From an uncultured beta proteobacterium (GTDB lineage: Bacteria; Pseudomonadota; Gammaproteobacteria; Burkholderiales; Burkholderiaceae_C): a stretch of 60,661 nt of DNA. A model generated the notes under the pieces. The model ran no database searches, was not told where the DNA came from, and saw only the letters and a list, made by a program, of their open reading frames with translations. The position numbers were made by a program, and so were the translations under genes. Shown here piece by piece: positions 29,320-39,686 of the stretch (positions are counted from its first letter, which is position 1; each line of letters begins with the position of its first letter). The stretch covers positions 1 to 60,661 of the forward strand of contig CAIMBE010000070.1 in the NCBI GenBank assembly GCA_903839085.1, given 5' to 3'.

Positions 29320-30822
29320 ATGAACCAGCTGAACTTCTTGGGGCAGAACAATGCGCCGCAGAGGGGAGAACGTCAAGCGCAGGTGGTCAAGGCGCTGTCG
29401 GCCTGTTTGCCGGCGCACACCCTGCTGTGGCAGGCCGAAGACACGGCGCCGTATGAATGCGATGGCCTGAGCGCTTACCGCGAGCGGCCGCTCGTGGTGG
29501 CACTGCCCGAAACGCAGGAGCAGGTGCAGGCGGTGCTGCGCACCTGCCACGCGCTTGACGTGCCGGTGGTCGCGCGCGGCGCCGGCACCGGCCTGTCGGG
29601 GGGCGCCATGCCGCATCGCATGGGGGTCACGCTGTCACTGGCCAAGTTCAACAGGATCATGCGCGTGGACCCGCACAGCCGCACGGCGCTGGTGCAGTGC
29701 GGTGTGCGCAATCTGGCGATCAGCGAAGCGGCAGCGCCGCACGGCCTGTACTACGCACCCGACCCCTCGAGCCAGATCGCCTGCACCATCGGCGGCAATG
29801 TCGCCGAAAACGCGGGTGGCGTGCACTGTCTGAAATACGGGCTGACCCTGCACAACATCGTGAAGATCGGCGGCTTCACGATGGAAGGCGAGGCGGTTGA
29901 ATTTGGCTCCGATGCGCTGGACGCCGCGGGCTTCGACCTGATGAGCATCGTCATCGGATCCGAAGGCATGCTGGCCGTCACCACCGAGGTCACGGTCAAG
30001 CTGGTACCCAAACCGCAGCTGGCCAGATGCATCATGGCCAGCTTCGACGATATCCGCAAGGCCGGCGCCGCGGTGGCCGCTGTCATCGCCGCGGGCATCA
30101 TCCCGGCCGGCCTGGAGATGATGGACAAGCCGATGACCGCCGCGGTGGAAGACTATGTGCACGCCGGCTACGACCTGAGCGCCGAGGCCATTTTGCTGTG
30201 TGAGAGTGACGGCACGCCCGAAGAGGTCGAAGAGGAGATCGGTCGCATGAGCGCGGTGCTGTCGCAGCACGGCGCGACCGCCATTACCGTGAGCCGGGAT
30301 GAGGCCGAACGGCTCAAGTTCTGGAGCGGTCGCAAGAACGCTTTTCCGGCCAGCGGACGCATCAGCCCGGACTACATGTGCATGGACTCGACCATTCCGC
30401 GCAAACGCCTGGCCGACATGCTGCTGGCGATCCAGGGCATGGAGAAGAAGTACGGCTTGCGCTGCGCCAATGTGTTCCATGCCGGCGACGGCAACCTGCA
30501 TCCGCTGATCCTGTTCGACGCCAGCGACGCCGATCAGTTGCATCGCTGCGAATTGTTCGGCGCCGATATTCTGGAAACCAGTGTCGCCATGGGCGGCACC
30601 GTGACCGGCGAGCATGGCGTGGGAATAGAAAAACTCAACTCCATGTGCGTCCAGTTTTCAGGCACCGAGAACGAGCAGATGTTTGGCGTCAAGCGCGCCT
30701 TTGACACGAAGGGCCTGCTCAACCCCGGCAAGGTGATTCCGACGCCGCAGCGCTGCGCCGAGTACGGCAAGATGCTGGTGCGCGGCGGGAACCTCAAACA
30801 CCCGGAGTTGGAGCGTTTCTGA
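29320..30822 (+). CDS. glcD: FAD-linked oxidase, GlcD-like
   Basis: A flavoprotein of 500 residues resembling glycolate oxidase subunit GlcD and D-lactate dehydrogenases. The FAD-binding type 4 domain has VVARGAGTGLSGGAMP (about residues 84-99). The C-terminal oxidase domain ends with HAGDGNLHPLILFD and TGEHGVGIEKL. In many bacteria glcE and glcF follow immediately; here a gap and then a convergent murA follow, so it is an orphan copy. Glycolate, D-lactate or another 2-hydroxyacid is possible. Confidence 0.88.
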   Translation: MNQLNFLGQNNAPQRGERQAQVVKALSACLPAHTLLWQAEDTAPYECDGLSAYRERPLVVALPETQEQVQAVLRTCHALDVPVVARGAGTGLSGGAMPHRMGVTLSLAKFNRIMRVDPHSRTALVQCGVRNLAISEAAAPHGLYYAPDPSSQIACTIGGNVAENAGGVHCLKYGLTLHNIVKIGGFTMEGEAVEFGSDALDAAGFDLMSIVIGSEGMLAVTTEVTVKLVPKPQLARCIMASFDDIRKAGAAVAAVIAAGIIPAGLEMMDKPMTAAVEDYVHAGYDLSAEAILLCESDGTPEEVEEEIGRMSAVLSQHGATAITVSRDEAERLKFWSGRKNAFPASGRISPDYMCMDSTIPRKRLADMLLAIQGMEKKYGLRCANVFHAGDGNLHPLILFDASDADQLHRCELFGADILETSVAMGGTVTGEHGVGIEKLNSMCVQFSGTENEQMFGVKRAFDTKGLLNPGKVIPTPQRCAEYGKMLVRGGNLKHPELERF

Positions 30823-31207
30823 AGCTATCGATCTTTCCCGAAATGATGCCAAGTCGAGCCTGGTTCAGAGTGGCGCGTGGATCAGGCTGGCGGGGCACTC
30901 AGCTCCGCGGCTGTCCACCGCCCTTTGGGCTCCTCCTGATGCCGCTGCGCTGAGCGCCCCACCAACCTGATCCTTCAAGCAGGGGTGGTATTCGAAGTCC
31001 GAAAACTGCGCAAGCTTGTTGCCGAGGGCGATGCAGTGGCTGGCGTAGCGTGGACTTGGGGTTTTGCCAAATCAAGAGGGAGGTCGAAGGCCGGATGACA
31101 TTCGCGAAGCCATCCACTGCGGCGCCCTCGGCCCACGTTCGCCTGGGACTCGGAATTGCGCAAGCAATCTGCAGCAGGCAGGCCTGCTCATGAATTGAAA
31201 CAGAAGG
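30823..31207. other. 385-nt convergent intergenic region, no gene recognised
   Basis: This is the gap between convergent glcD and murA. I find no convincing reading frame, terminator or known repeat. A short inverted pair, CCACC...GGTGG, lies around 30958-30989. Two minus-strand frames (to about 31163) give Arg/Pro/Ser-rich sequence without a recognisable domain. It may be a decayed gene, but nothing proves it. Confidence 0.4.
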
Positions 31208-32485
31208 TCAGGTGCGGCGCGTGATGCGGGCGCCCAAACCGAGCAGCTTTTCTTCGATGCGCTCATAGCCGCGCTCGATCATGTTGGCGTTCTGCACGGT
31301 CGACTTGCCGCTGGCGCACAGCGCGGCGCCGAGCAGGGCCATGCCGGCGCGGATGTCGGGTGAACTCAGGGTGGTGGCTCGCAGCTTTGCGCGCCCGCTG
31401 ATCACGACACGGTGCGGGTCGCAGACGACGGCGCGCGCACCCATGGCAATCAGCTTGTCCACGAAGTACAGGCGCGACTCGAACATCTTCTCAAAAAACA
31501 GCACATTGCCCTCGACCTGCGTCGCCAGCGTGATCATGCAGCTCATCTGGTCGGTCGCAAACTGAGGCCAGGGGCCATCGTCGATCACAGGCATCGAACC
31601 GTCGTAATCGGGCGTGATGCGCATCTCCTGCTGGCCGGGCAGGAAGATGTGGTCCTTGTAGAGTTCGATCCGGACGCCCAGCGTGGCAAAGACACGCCGG
31701 CACATCCAGTAGGAATGCAGATCGGTGCCCTCGACGCGGATCTCGCCGCCGGTGGCGGCGGCCAGCGCCAGATAGGACGCGGCCTCAATGTGATCATGGC
31801 AGACCTGGTGCGTCGTGCCATGCAGCGAGGTGACGCCCACAATGCTGAGCTGATTGGTGCCGATGCCCGAGATCTTCGCGCCCATGGCGTTGAGCATGTG
31901 CGCCAGATCCTGTACATGCGGCTCGCTCGCCGCATTGCGGATCAGGGTGTGCCCGGCGCTCACCGCGGCCGCCATCAGGATGTGCTCGGTACCGGTGACC
32001 GAGGGTTCGTCGAAGAACATGTCGGCACCGCTCATCGCGCGCGGCAGCGAAAAATCGTAGGTCTCGCCCAGTGCCAGGTGGGCGCCGAGCTTCTGCAGGC
32101 CGTAGAAATGGGTGTCCAGACGCCGGCGTCCGATCACATCGCCGCCGGGCGGGAACAATCTGGCCTTGCCGGTGCGATGCAGCAGCGGGGCAACGCACAG
32201 AATCGAGGTGCGCACCCGGTTGCAGAGTTCCTGACCAATCTCGCTCTTGCTCAGGCGGGCGACGTGAATGCTGACGCGCTCGCCGCTGCGCTCCACCTTG
32301 CCACCCAGATCGGTGATGACCTCCAGCATGTGGCGCACATCGATGATGTCGGGCACGTTCTCGAGGATCATCTCCTGATCGGTCAGGATGCAGGCGGCAA
32401 TCATCGGCAGAATGGCGTTCTTGTTGCCCGATGCGCGGACCGTGCCGCGCAGTGGTGCGCCGCCTTCAATTTCGAAAATGGACAT
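31208..32485 (-). CDS. murA: UDP-GlcNAc 1-carboxyvinyltransferase, Asp-for-Cys type
   Basis: An enolpyruvyl transferase of 425 residues, normally the first committed step of peptidoglycan synthesis. The fold is clear from GGAPLRGTVRASGNKNAILP at the start and IERGYERIEEKL near the end. The fosfomycin-target loop, normally G-G-C-A-I-G, reads G-G-D-V-I-G: residue 116 is Asp (GAT at 32138-32140) instead of catalytic Cys. Asp at this place also occurs in Mycobacterium and Chlamydia and makes them insensitive to fosfomycin. Overall divergence suggests a paralogue; the usual betaproteobacterial murA lies next to hisG, which is not in this window. Confidence 0.88.
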   Translation of the reverse strand: MSIFEIEGGAPLRGTVRASGNKNAILPMIAACILTDQEMILENVPDIIDVRHMLEVITDLGGKVERSGERVSIHVARLSKSEIGQELCNRVRTSILCVAPLLHRTGKARLFPPGGDVIGRRRLDTHFYGLQKLGAHLALGETYDFSLPRAMSGADMFFDEPSVTGTEHILMAAAVSAGHTLIRNAASEPHVQDLAHMLNAMGAKISGIGTNQLSIVGVTSLHGTTHQVCHDHIEAASYLALAAATGGEIRVEGTDLHSYWMCRRVFATLGVRIELYKDHIFLPGQQEMRITPDYDGSMPVIDDGPWPQFATDQMSCMITLATQVEGNVLFFEKMFESRLYFVDKLIAMGARAVVCDPHRVVISGRAKLRATTLSSPDIRAGMALLGAALCASGKSTVQNANMIERGYERIEEKLLGLGARITRRT

Positions 32486-32604
32486 GGTGGTCAGGGGAGT
32501 TGAGGGCTTGCACAGGGTGGCGCAATTTTGCCATGACCCTGGGGGTCGCCGATTCGTGTTACAAAGTCCTCTGCCCGCAGAACCCAGACCCTCAGGATCA
32601 CGCT

Positions 32605-33846
32605 ATGGTACTCAACTACATCTGGACCGGTTTCTTCCTGATCGGCTTTGTCGCGGCACTGGGGCAATGGCTTTTCCTGGGTGACGCCGAAGTCTTCAAG
32701 CGCATCGTCGACGGCACCTTCGAGTCGGCCAAGGTCGGCGTCATGGAGATCGCATTGCCGCTGGCGGGCGTCATGACGCTTTGGCTCGGCATCATGAAGG
32801 TCGGCGAGAGGGCGGGTGCGATTGACTTCATCGCCAAAATCATTGCACCCTTTTTCGCGCGCATTTTCCCTGGCGTACCGAAGAACCATCCGGCCAACGG
32901 GCACATGGTGATGAATTTCTCGGCCAACCTGCTCGGCCTGGACAACGCCGCCACGCCGTTCGGCCTGAAGGCGATGGAAAGCCTGCAGACCCTCAACCCG
33001 CAACCGGACGAGGCGACCGACGCGCAGATCATGTTTCTGGTGCTGCACACTTCGGGCCTGACACTGATTCCGCTGGCCATCATGGCTCAGCGCGCGGTCC
33101 TGGGGGCGCAGGACCCTTCGGACATCTTCATCCCCTGCATGATTGCCACCTACGTGGCCACGGTGGTGGGCCTGATCGGCGTCGCCCTGCGCCAGCGCAT
33201 CAACCTGCTGCACCCGGTGGTGCTGGGATGGCTCGGCGGCATCAGCGCCTTCATCATTGGCCTGGTCTGGTATATGAGCCAGCACATGAGCCGATTGGAG
33301 ATCGAGGTCTTCTCCAAGCTCAGCAGCAATCTGCTGCTGTTCTCCATCATCGTCGCTTTCATGCTGGGAGCGATGCGCCGGCGCGTCAATGTCTACGAGG
33401 CCTTCATTGAAGGCGCCAAGGGCGGCATCCAGACCTCGCTGACGATCATTCCCTACCTGGTCGGCATGCTGGTGGCGATCGGGGTCATGCGCAATTCAGG
33501 CGTCCTGAATCTGATCATGTCGGCTTTCAACTGGCTCTTCGCGCAGTTCGGCGTCAATACCGATTTTGTGCCGGCTCTGCCCACTGCGCTCATGAAGCCC
33601 TTGAGCGGCAGCGGTTCCCGGGCCATGATGGTCGATGCCATGAAAACCTATGGTGTCGATTCCTTCGTGGGGCGGCTGGCCTGCATTTTTCAAGGATCGG
33701 CCGACACCACTTTCTATATTGTCGCCCTGTATTTCGGCTCCGTCGGCATCCGCAAGACGCGCTACTCGATTCCGATGGGGCTGCTGGCCGATCTGGCGGG
33801 CGTCGTGGCCGCCGTCTTTGTCGCCTATCTGTTTTTCCACGCTTGA
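32605..33846 (+). CDS. Nucleoside-recognition/SpmA-SpmB fusion membrane protein
   Basis: A membrane protein of 413 residues with two nucleoside-recognition (Gate) domains in one chain. The N-terminal half ends near VMNFSANLLGLDNAATPFGLKAMESL, typical of spore maturation protein SpmA. The C-terminal half (GGIQTSLTIIPYLVGMLVAIGVMRNSG) resembles SpmB. The name comes from sporulating bacteria, but this organism should not sporulate. The ATG at 32605 has AGGA upstream. The role is unknown. Confidence 0.85.
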   Translation: MVLNYIWTGFFLIGFVAALGQWLFLGDAEVFKRIVDGTFESAKVGVMEIALPLAGVMTLWLGIMKVGERAGAIDFIAKIIAPFFARIFPGVPKNHPANGHMVMNFSANLLGLDNAATPFGLKAMESLQTLNPQPDEATDAQIMFLVLHTSGLTLIPLAIMAQRAVLGAQDPSDIFIPCMIATYVATVVGLIGVALRQRINLLHPVVLGWLGGISAFIIGLVWYMSQHMSRLEIEVFSKLSSNLLLFSIIVAFMLGAMRRRVNVYEAFIEGAKGGIQTSLTIIPYLVGMLVAIGVMRNSGVLNLIMSAFNWLFAQFGVNTDFVPALPTALMKPLSGSGSRAMMVDAMKTYGVDSFVGRLACIFQGSADTTFYIVALYFGSVGIRKTRYSIPMGLLADLAGVVAAVFVAYLFFHA

Positions 33847-33904
33847 GCCCCAATTCAGATATTATTGCCGGCCGACCCGTTTCGACAACAAAGAGGAGAT
33901 GAAC

Positions 33905-35695
33905 ATGGAAGAACGCAAGATACGTGAATTGATCGAGCGAGTGCGCGTTGGCCAATTGCCGCGACGCAGCTTTGTCAAGAGAATGGTGGCGCTCGGGCTT
34001 TCAGCGCCCATGGCCTCGATGATGCTGATGCATGAAGGCATCGCGCAATCCCAGGCTTCGATCCCCTACAAGCCGACCAAGCGCGGTGGTGGCGGCCCGC
34101 TGAAGATCATTTATTGGCAAGCCGCCGTGCACTTGAACCCGCACTACGCCGGCGGTACCAAGGACCAGGACGCCAGCCGCATCTTCTACGAGCCGTTGGC
34201 AGGCTGGGACTCCGAAGGCAATCTTGTACCTCAGCTGGCTGTCGAGATCCCGAGCCGTCAAAACGGCGGCGTGGCTGCCGATGGCAAGTCGGTGACCTGG
34301 AAGTTGAAGCGCGGCGTCACCTGGCACGATGGCAAGCCCTTCACCGCTGACGATGTGGTGTTCACGGCTGCTTACGCTGCCGACCCAGCAGCGGCCATGG
34401 TCACAGTGGGCATCTACAAGGACATCAGAGTCGAGAAGATCGATTCGCACACGGTCAAAGTCAGCTACCCCAAAGCCGTGCCGTTCTGGGCCGAGGCGCT
34501 GGTGGGTAGCACCGGCGCCATCCTTCCCAAGCATGTGTTCGAGCCCTTCATGGGCGCCAAGTCGCGCGAGAACCCGGCCAACACCAAGCCGGTGGGCACC
34601 GGCCCCTACAAGATTGTCGACTTCAAGCCAGGCGACACGCTGCGCGCCGAGGCCTATGCCGGCTACCACGTGCCTAACCAGCCCTTCTTTGACACTCTGG
34701 AGATCAAGGGCGGTGGCGACGCCACCAGCGCGGCCCGCGCCGTGCTGCAAACGGGCGAGTACGACCTGGCATGGAACCTGGCCGTGGAGGACGACATCCT
34801 CAAGCGCCTGGAGGCTGCGGGCAAGGGCAAGATGGCTTTTTATACGGGCAGCGACATCGAGTTTGTCGCCCTCAACGTAACCGATCCGTGGAACGAGGTC
34901 GACGGTGAGCGCGCCAGCGCCAAGTCCAAGCACCCGGCGTTCACTGACAAGGCGGTGCGCAACGCCATGTCGCTGCTGATCGACCGCAACGGTATCCAGG
35001 AGGTGATCTACGGCCGCGGTGCCGTTGCCACGGCCAACTTCCTGAATAACCCGCCGCGCTTTCGCAGTCCCAACACCAAGTACGAATTCAACATCGACAA
35101 GGCCAATCAGGTGCTCGATGCGGCGGGCTGGAAGAGGGGCGCCGACGGCATCCGCGCCAAGGGCAATGTCAAGCTGAAATTCGTCTACCAGACCTCGGTC
35201 AACGGCCCACGGCAAAAATGCCAGGCGATCATTAAGGATGCCTGCAACAAGGCAGGTATCGAGCTTGAACTCAAGAGCGTGGTGGCGGCCGTGTACTTTG
35301 GCGGCGATGCGGCCAACCCAGATACTTACCAGAAGTTCTGGGCCGACATCGAGATGTACACCACCACCATGACGCAGCCCGACCCGCAGACCTTCATGGA
35401 GCAATTTACCAGCGGAGAGATTGCACAAAAGGCCAACAAGTGGGCCAGCCGCAATCTGGTGCGATGGACCAGCCCCGAGTACGATGCGACGTTCAAGGCG
35501 GCCCAGGTGGAGTTTGACCCGGTCAAGCGGGCCGCCATGTTCATCAAGATGAACGACCTGGTCGTCAATGACGGCCATGTGATTCCGCTGTTTGCGCGAC
35601 CGCGACCCTATGGCATCTTGAACAAGCTGGTGCCCACGCTGTCTGCTTGGGACAGCGCGACCTGGGCGGTCGGGTACTGGTACCGCGAGGCTTGA
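33905..35695 (+). CDS. Peptide ABC transporter substrate-binding protein (SBP_bac_5)
   Basis: A periplasmic protein of 596 residues of the DppA/OppA family (SBP_bac_5). An N-terminal twin-arginine motif, RRSFVKRM (about residues 20-27), followed by a hydrophobic stretch, suggests Tat export. The mature part has the family's KRGVTWHDGKPFTADDVVFT and GTGPYKIVDF. AAGAGGAG precedes the second of two ATGs, so I start at 33905. It is the first gene of a five-gene import operon. Peptides are the likely substrate; muropeptides are possible given the genes further right. Confidence 0.9.
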   Translation: MEERKIRELIERVRVGQLPRRSFVKRMVALGLSAPMASMMLMHEGIAQSQASIPYKPTKRGGGGPLKIIYWQAAVHLNPHYAGGTKDQDASRIFYEPLAGWDSEGNLVPQLAVEIPSRQNGGVAADGKSVTWKLKRGVTWHDGKPFTADDVVFTAAYAADPAAAMVTVGIYKDIRVEKIDSHTVKVSYPKAVPFWAEALVGSTGAILPKHVFEPFMGAKSRENPANTKPVGTGPYKIVDFKPGDTLRAEAYAGYHVPNQPFFDTLEIKGGGDATSAARAVLQTGEYDLAWNLAVEDDILKRLEAAGKGKMAFYTGSDIEFVALNVTDPWNEVDGERASAKSKHPAFTDKAVRNAMSLLIDRNGIQEVIYGRGAVATANFLNNPPRFRSPNTKYEFNIDKANQVLDAAGWKRGADGIRAKGNVKLKFVYQTSVNGPRQKCQAIIKDACNKAGIELELKSVVAAVYFGGDAANPDTYQKFWADIEMYTTTMTQPDPQTFMEQFTSGEIAQKANKWASRNLVRWTSPEYDATFKAAQVEFDPVKRAAMFIKMNDLVVNDGHVIPLFARPRPYGILNKLVPTLSAWDSATWAVGYWYREA

Positions 35696-35777
35696 GTTGG
35701 TGACCCGCGCTCTCCCTGCGTTCGTGTCCACCCGTCAATGAACAAGAGGGAGAACCGGCTGCGGCAGAAAGGCGCCG

Positions 35778-36737
35778 GTGTTTAGCTATATCCTGCGCAG
35801 GTTGTCGATCGCGCTGCCCAGTTTGCTGGGCATCAGCGTCATCCTGTTCACCGTGCTGGCGCTGGCACCGGGTGATCCCTTCGAAGACCTGGCCAACAAC
35901 CCCAGTGTGCCGCCGGCAGTGCGCATGGCCCTGCGCGCGCAATTCGGGCTGGATGACCCCATCTGGCAGCGTTACCTGCTCTGGCTGATGAACATGCTGC
36001 GTGGTGACTGGGGCTTTTCGTTCGTTAGCCGCATCGACGTGGACAAGCTCATCCTGCAGCGCATGCCGGTGACGATTGCGGTGATTGGCATGTCGCAGTT
36101 GCTGGCTTTGCTGGTGGCCGTGCCGGTGGGTGTGCTGGCGGCCGTCAAGCCCTATTCATGGTTCGACCGCATTGCCAGCACCTTCGCCTTTATCGGCTTC
36201 TCGCTGCCGACGTTTTTTACCGGCGTATTGTTCATCATGTTCTTCAGCATCTACCTGGGCTGGTTCCCATTTGTCTACCGCGCTGACCTCACCGAGACGG
36301 GCTGGCACTGGTGGTGGGCGCAGTTCAAGCAGAGCATCATGCCGGTCACCGTGTTGGGACTGTTCCAGGCAGCGAGCTGGATGCGCTACGTGCGCTCGTC
36401 GGTGCTTGATGTGGTGCGGCTGGACTACGTCACCACGGCGCGCAGCAAGGGCCTGGCGGAAAGTGTGGTGATCAACAAGCACGTGGTGCGCAACGCCCTT
36501 ATCCCGGTGGTCACATTGGTGGCGCTACAGATGCCCGCCGTGTTTGGCGGCGCCATCGTGACCGAGCAGATCTTTCGCATTCCCGGGATCGGCAGTCTGC
36601 TGATCGACGCCATCCTGCGCAATGACACGCCAGTGGTGATGGCCGTGACCTTTGTCTTCAGTTGCCTCGTGATCTTCTTCAACCTGATCGCAGATCTCCT
36701 CTATGCCTGGCTTGACCCCCGCATCTCCTACGGCTAA
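35778..36737 (+). CDS. Peptide ABC transporter permease (DppB-like)
   Basis: An inner-membrane subunit of 319 residues. It starts FSYILRRLSIALPSLLGISV, with GDPFEDLA in the first loop. The EAA-like cytoplasmic loop contains VTTARSKGL (about residues 214-222), and the protein ends [15 protein letters not shown] at 35778 begins the family-like sequence. The next permease overlaps its end by 35 nt. Confidence 0.92.
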   Translation: MFSYILRRLSIALPSLLGISVILFTVLALAPGDPFEDLANNPSVPPAVRMALRAQFGLDDPIWQRYLLWLMNMLRGDWGFSFVSRIDVDKLILQRMPVTIAVIGMSQLLALLVAVPVGVLAAVKPYSWFDRIASTFAFIGFSLPTFFTGVLFIMFFSIYLGWFPFVYRADLTETGWHWWWAQFKQSIMPVTVLGLFQAASWMRYVRSSVLDVVRLDYVTTARSKGLAESVVINKHVVRNALIPVVTLVALQMPAVFGGAIVTEQIFRIPGIGSLLIDAILRNDTPVVMAVTFVFSCLVIFFNLIADLLYAWLDPRISYG

Positions 36738-37644
36738 CACTGGCGTGCCGCGAGTGCGCAAGCAGGTCAGCGTCTCGCCCTGGGCCGAGGCCTGGCGGCG
36801 CTTCAGGCGCCATCGCATGGCGTATTTCAGCTTGTGGCTGCTCGGCGCGCTGGTGCTGGCTGTGCTGCTTGGGCCCCTGTTCTACAAGGTGGGCATCAAC
36901 GACATCGACTTCAAGGCGCGGCTGGTCGATCCGTCGGCGGCGCACCTGATGGGCACCGACGACCTTGGCCGCGACCTGCTGGCACGCGTGCTGTATGGCG
37001 GGCGCATCTCGTTGGCGGTGGGACTGGCGGCCATGCTCATGGCCATCACGGTGGGGGTCTTCGTCGGCGCCGTCGCCGGCATCTCGCGCGGCTGGGTCGA
37101 CAACGTGCTCATGTGGGTCACTGACTTGTTTCTGAGCCTGCCGCAATTGCCGCTGCTGCTGCTGCTGATCTTCCTGTTTCGCGAGCCGCTGAAGGCGCTG
37201 CTGGGGCTGGAGGCCGGCATCTTCATCCTCATCGTGGTGGTCATCGGTGGCTTTCGCTGGATGCCCGTGGCGCGCTTGGTGCGGGCCCAGTTCTTCAGCC
37301 TGCGCGAGAAGGAGTTTGTGGAGGCCGCGCGCGCGCTCGGCGCCTCCACCGCGCGCCAGGTTGTGCGCCACATCCTGCCCAACAGCCTGGGACCGGTGAT
37401 CGTGGCGGCCACCATCGACGTGGCCGCGGCCATCATCGCCGAGAGCACGCTGTCGTTCCTGGGCCTGGGTTTTCCACCAGACATCCCCACCTGGGGCCGC
37501 ATCCTCTACGACAGCCGTGATTACATGGACGTTGCCGCGCACTGGGCACTGTTCCCGGGGCTGGCCATCTTCATGGTGGTGCTCACGATCAACTTCATCG
37601 GCGACGGATTGCGCGACGCGCTGGACCCGAGGCGGGTGCTCTGA
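36703..37644 (+). CDS. Peptide ABC transporter permease (DppC-like)
   Basis: An inner-membrane subunit of 313 residues with [21 protein letters not shown] (the DppC/OppC signature at about residues 87-107), the EAA loop [11 protein letters not shown] and the C-terminal [11 protein letters not shown]. It overlaps dppB by 35 nt, so translation is coupled. A short GC-rich element separates it from the ATPase gene. Confidence 0.92.
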   Translation: MPGLTPASPTANTGVPRVRKQVSVSPWAEAWRRFRRHRMAYFSLWLLGALVLAVLLGPLFYKVGINDIDFKARLVDPSAAHLMGTDDLGRDLLARVLYGGRISLAVGLAAMLMAITVGVFVGAVAGISRGWVDNVLMWVTDLFLSLPQLPLLLLLIFLFREPLKALLGLEAGIFILIVVVIGGFRWMPVARLVRAQFFSLREKEFVEAARALGASTARQVVRHILPNSLGPVIVAATIDVAAAIIAESTLSFLGLGFPPDIPTWGRILYDSRDYMDVAAHWALFPGLAIFMVVLTINFIGDGLRDALDPRRVL

Positions 37645-37649
37645 TGCGC

Positions 37650-37722
37650 GCGCCAGGCCGCCCCAAGCATGCATCGCTCCCCCTCGGGGGGATGCCGCCG
37701 CAGGCTGCTAGGGGGCACTAGG
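37650..37722. repeat. GC-rich palindromic element inside the peptide ABC operon
   Basis: The gap between the dppC-like and dppD-like genes holds a hairpin around 37677-37694 (TCCCCC-tc-GGGGGGA) and a second GGGGG run just before the next start. It resembles short dispersed Comamonadaceae intergenic elements, recalled and not searched. Confidence 0.35.
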
Positions 37723-37724
37723 AC

Positions 37725-38701
<977 letters not shown>

Positions 38702-38705
<4 letters not shown>

Positions 38706-39676
38706 GCGACGCGCTGCTCAAGGTCAAGCAACTGGTCAAGCACTTCCCGATCACGGGCGGTCTGCTCGGGGGCGTCGTCGACAAGGTGCACGCGGTCGAT
38801 GGCGTCAGCTTCGAACTGGCCGCGGGTCAGACCCTGGGCGTGGTCGGCGAATCGGGCTGCGGCAAGAGCACCACCGGGCGCTGCATCCTGCGTCTGATCG
38901 AGCCGACCTCGGGCGAAGTCTGGTTCAACGGCAGGAACGTGACGGCCATGGGCAAGACCGAACTGCGATCGATGGCGCGCGACATGCAGATCATCTTCCA
39001 GGATCCGTATGCCTCGCTGAACCCGCGCATGACGGTGGGGGCGATTGTCGGCGAGGCACTGATCATTCACAAGTTGACCAGGAACGCGCGCGAGTATCAG
39101 GACCGCATTGTCGAGTTGCTGGAGACGGTCGGACTGAACGCGGATCAGATGCGACGCTATCCGCATGAGTTCTCCGGCGGGCAGCGCCAGCGCATCGGCA
39201 TCGCGCGCGCCTTGGCGGTGAGCCCGAAACTGGTGGTCTGCGACGAAGCGGTGTCGGCGCTCGATGTGTCGATCCAGGCGCAGGTGATCAACCTGCTGGA
39301 GGACCTGCAGGCAAAGTTCAACCTGACCTACCTGTTCATCGCGCATGATCTGTCGGTGGTGGAGCACATCAGCGACCGCGTCGCCGTGATGTACCTGGGG
39401 CGCATCGTCGAGCTGGCCTCGGCGCGCGATCTCTACACGCAGCCGCTGCACCCCTACACCGAGGCGCTGCTGTCGGCGATGCCGGTGCCCGACCCGCAGT
39501 TCAAGCGCAAGCGCATCATGCTGCAGGGCGATGTGCCGAGCCCGATCAAGCCGCCGCCGGGCTGCCACTTTCACACACGCTGCCCGATTGCCCAGAAGCA
39601 GTTGTGCAGCGTCGAGTCGCCCCCGCTCAAACAAGTTGGCGACGGGCACTGGGTGGCTTGCCATCTGCGCGGCTGA
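38702..39676 (+). CDS. Peptide ABC transporter ATP-binding protein (DppF-like)
   Basis: The partner ATPase, 324 residues: Walker [14 protein letters not shown]-loop [11 protein letters not shown], signature [12 protein letters not shown] and Walker [12 protein letters not shown] (Ala in place of the usual Pro after DE). The C-terminus again has the oligopeptide cysteine tail ([15 protein letters not shown]). I start at the ATG at 38702, where the DppF-like sequence begins; the frame extends further back only inside the upstream gene. Confidence 0.94.
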
Positions 39677-39686
39677 GGGCGCGGCC

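Noticed and set aside
30899-31163. Minus-strand short frames in the glcD-murA gap as genes
   Set aside because: Two overlapping frames give low-complexity Arg/Pro/Ser sequence, with no start signal or family resemblance.
34001-35731. Minus-strand open frame of 576 codons over the peptide-binding protein gene
   Set aside because: It is the mirror of a clear SBP_bac_5 gene and has no domain of its own.
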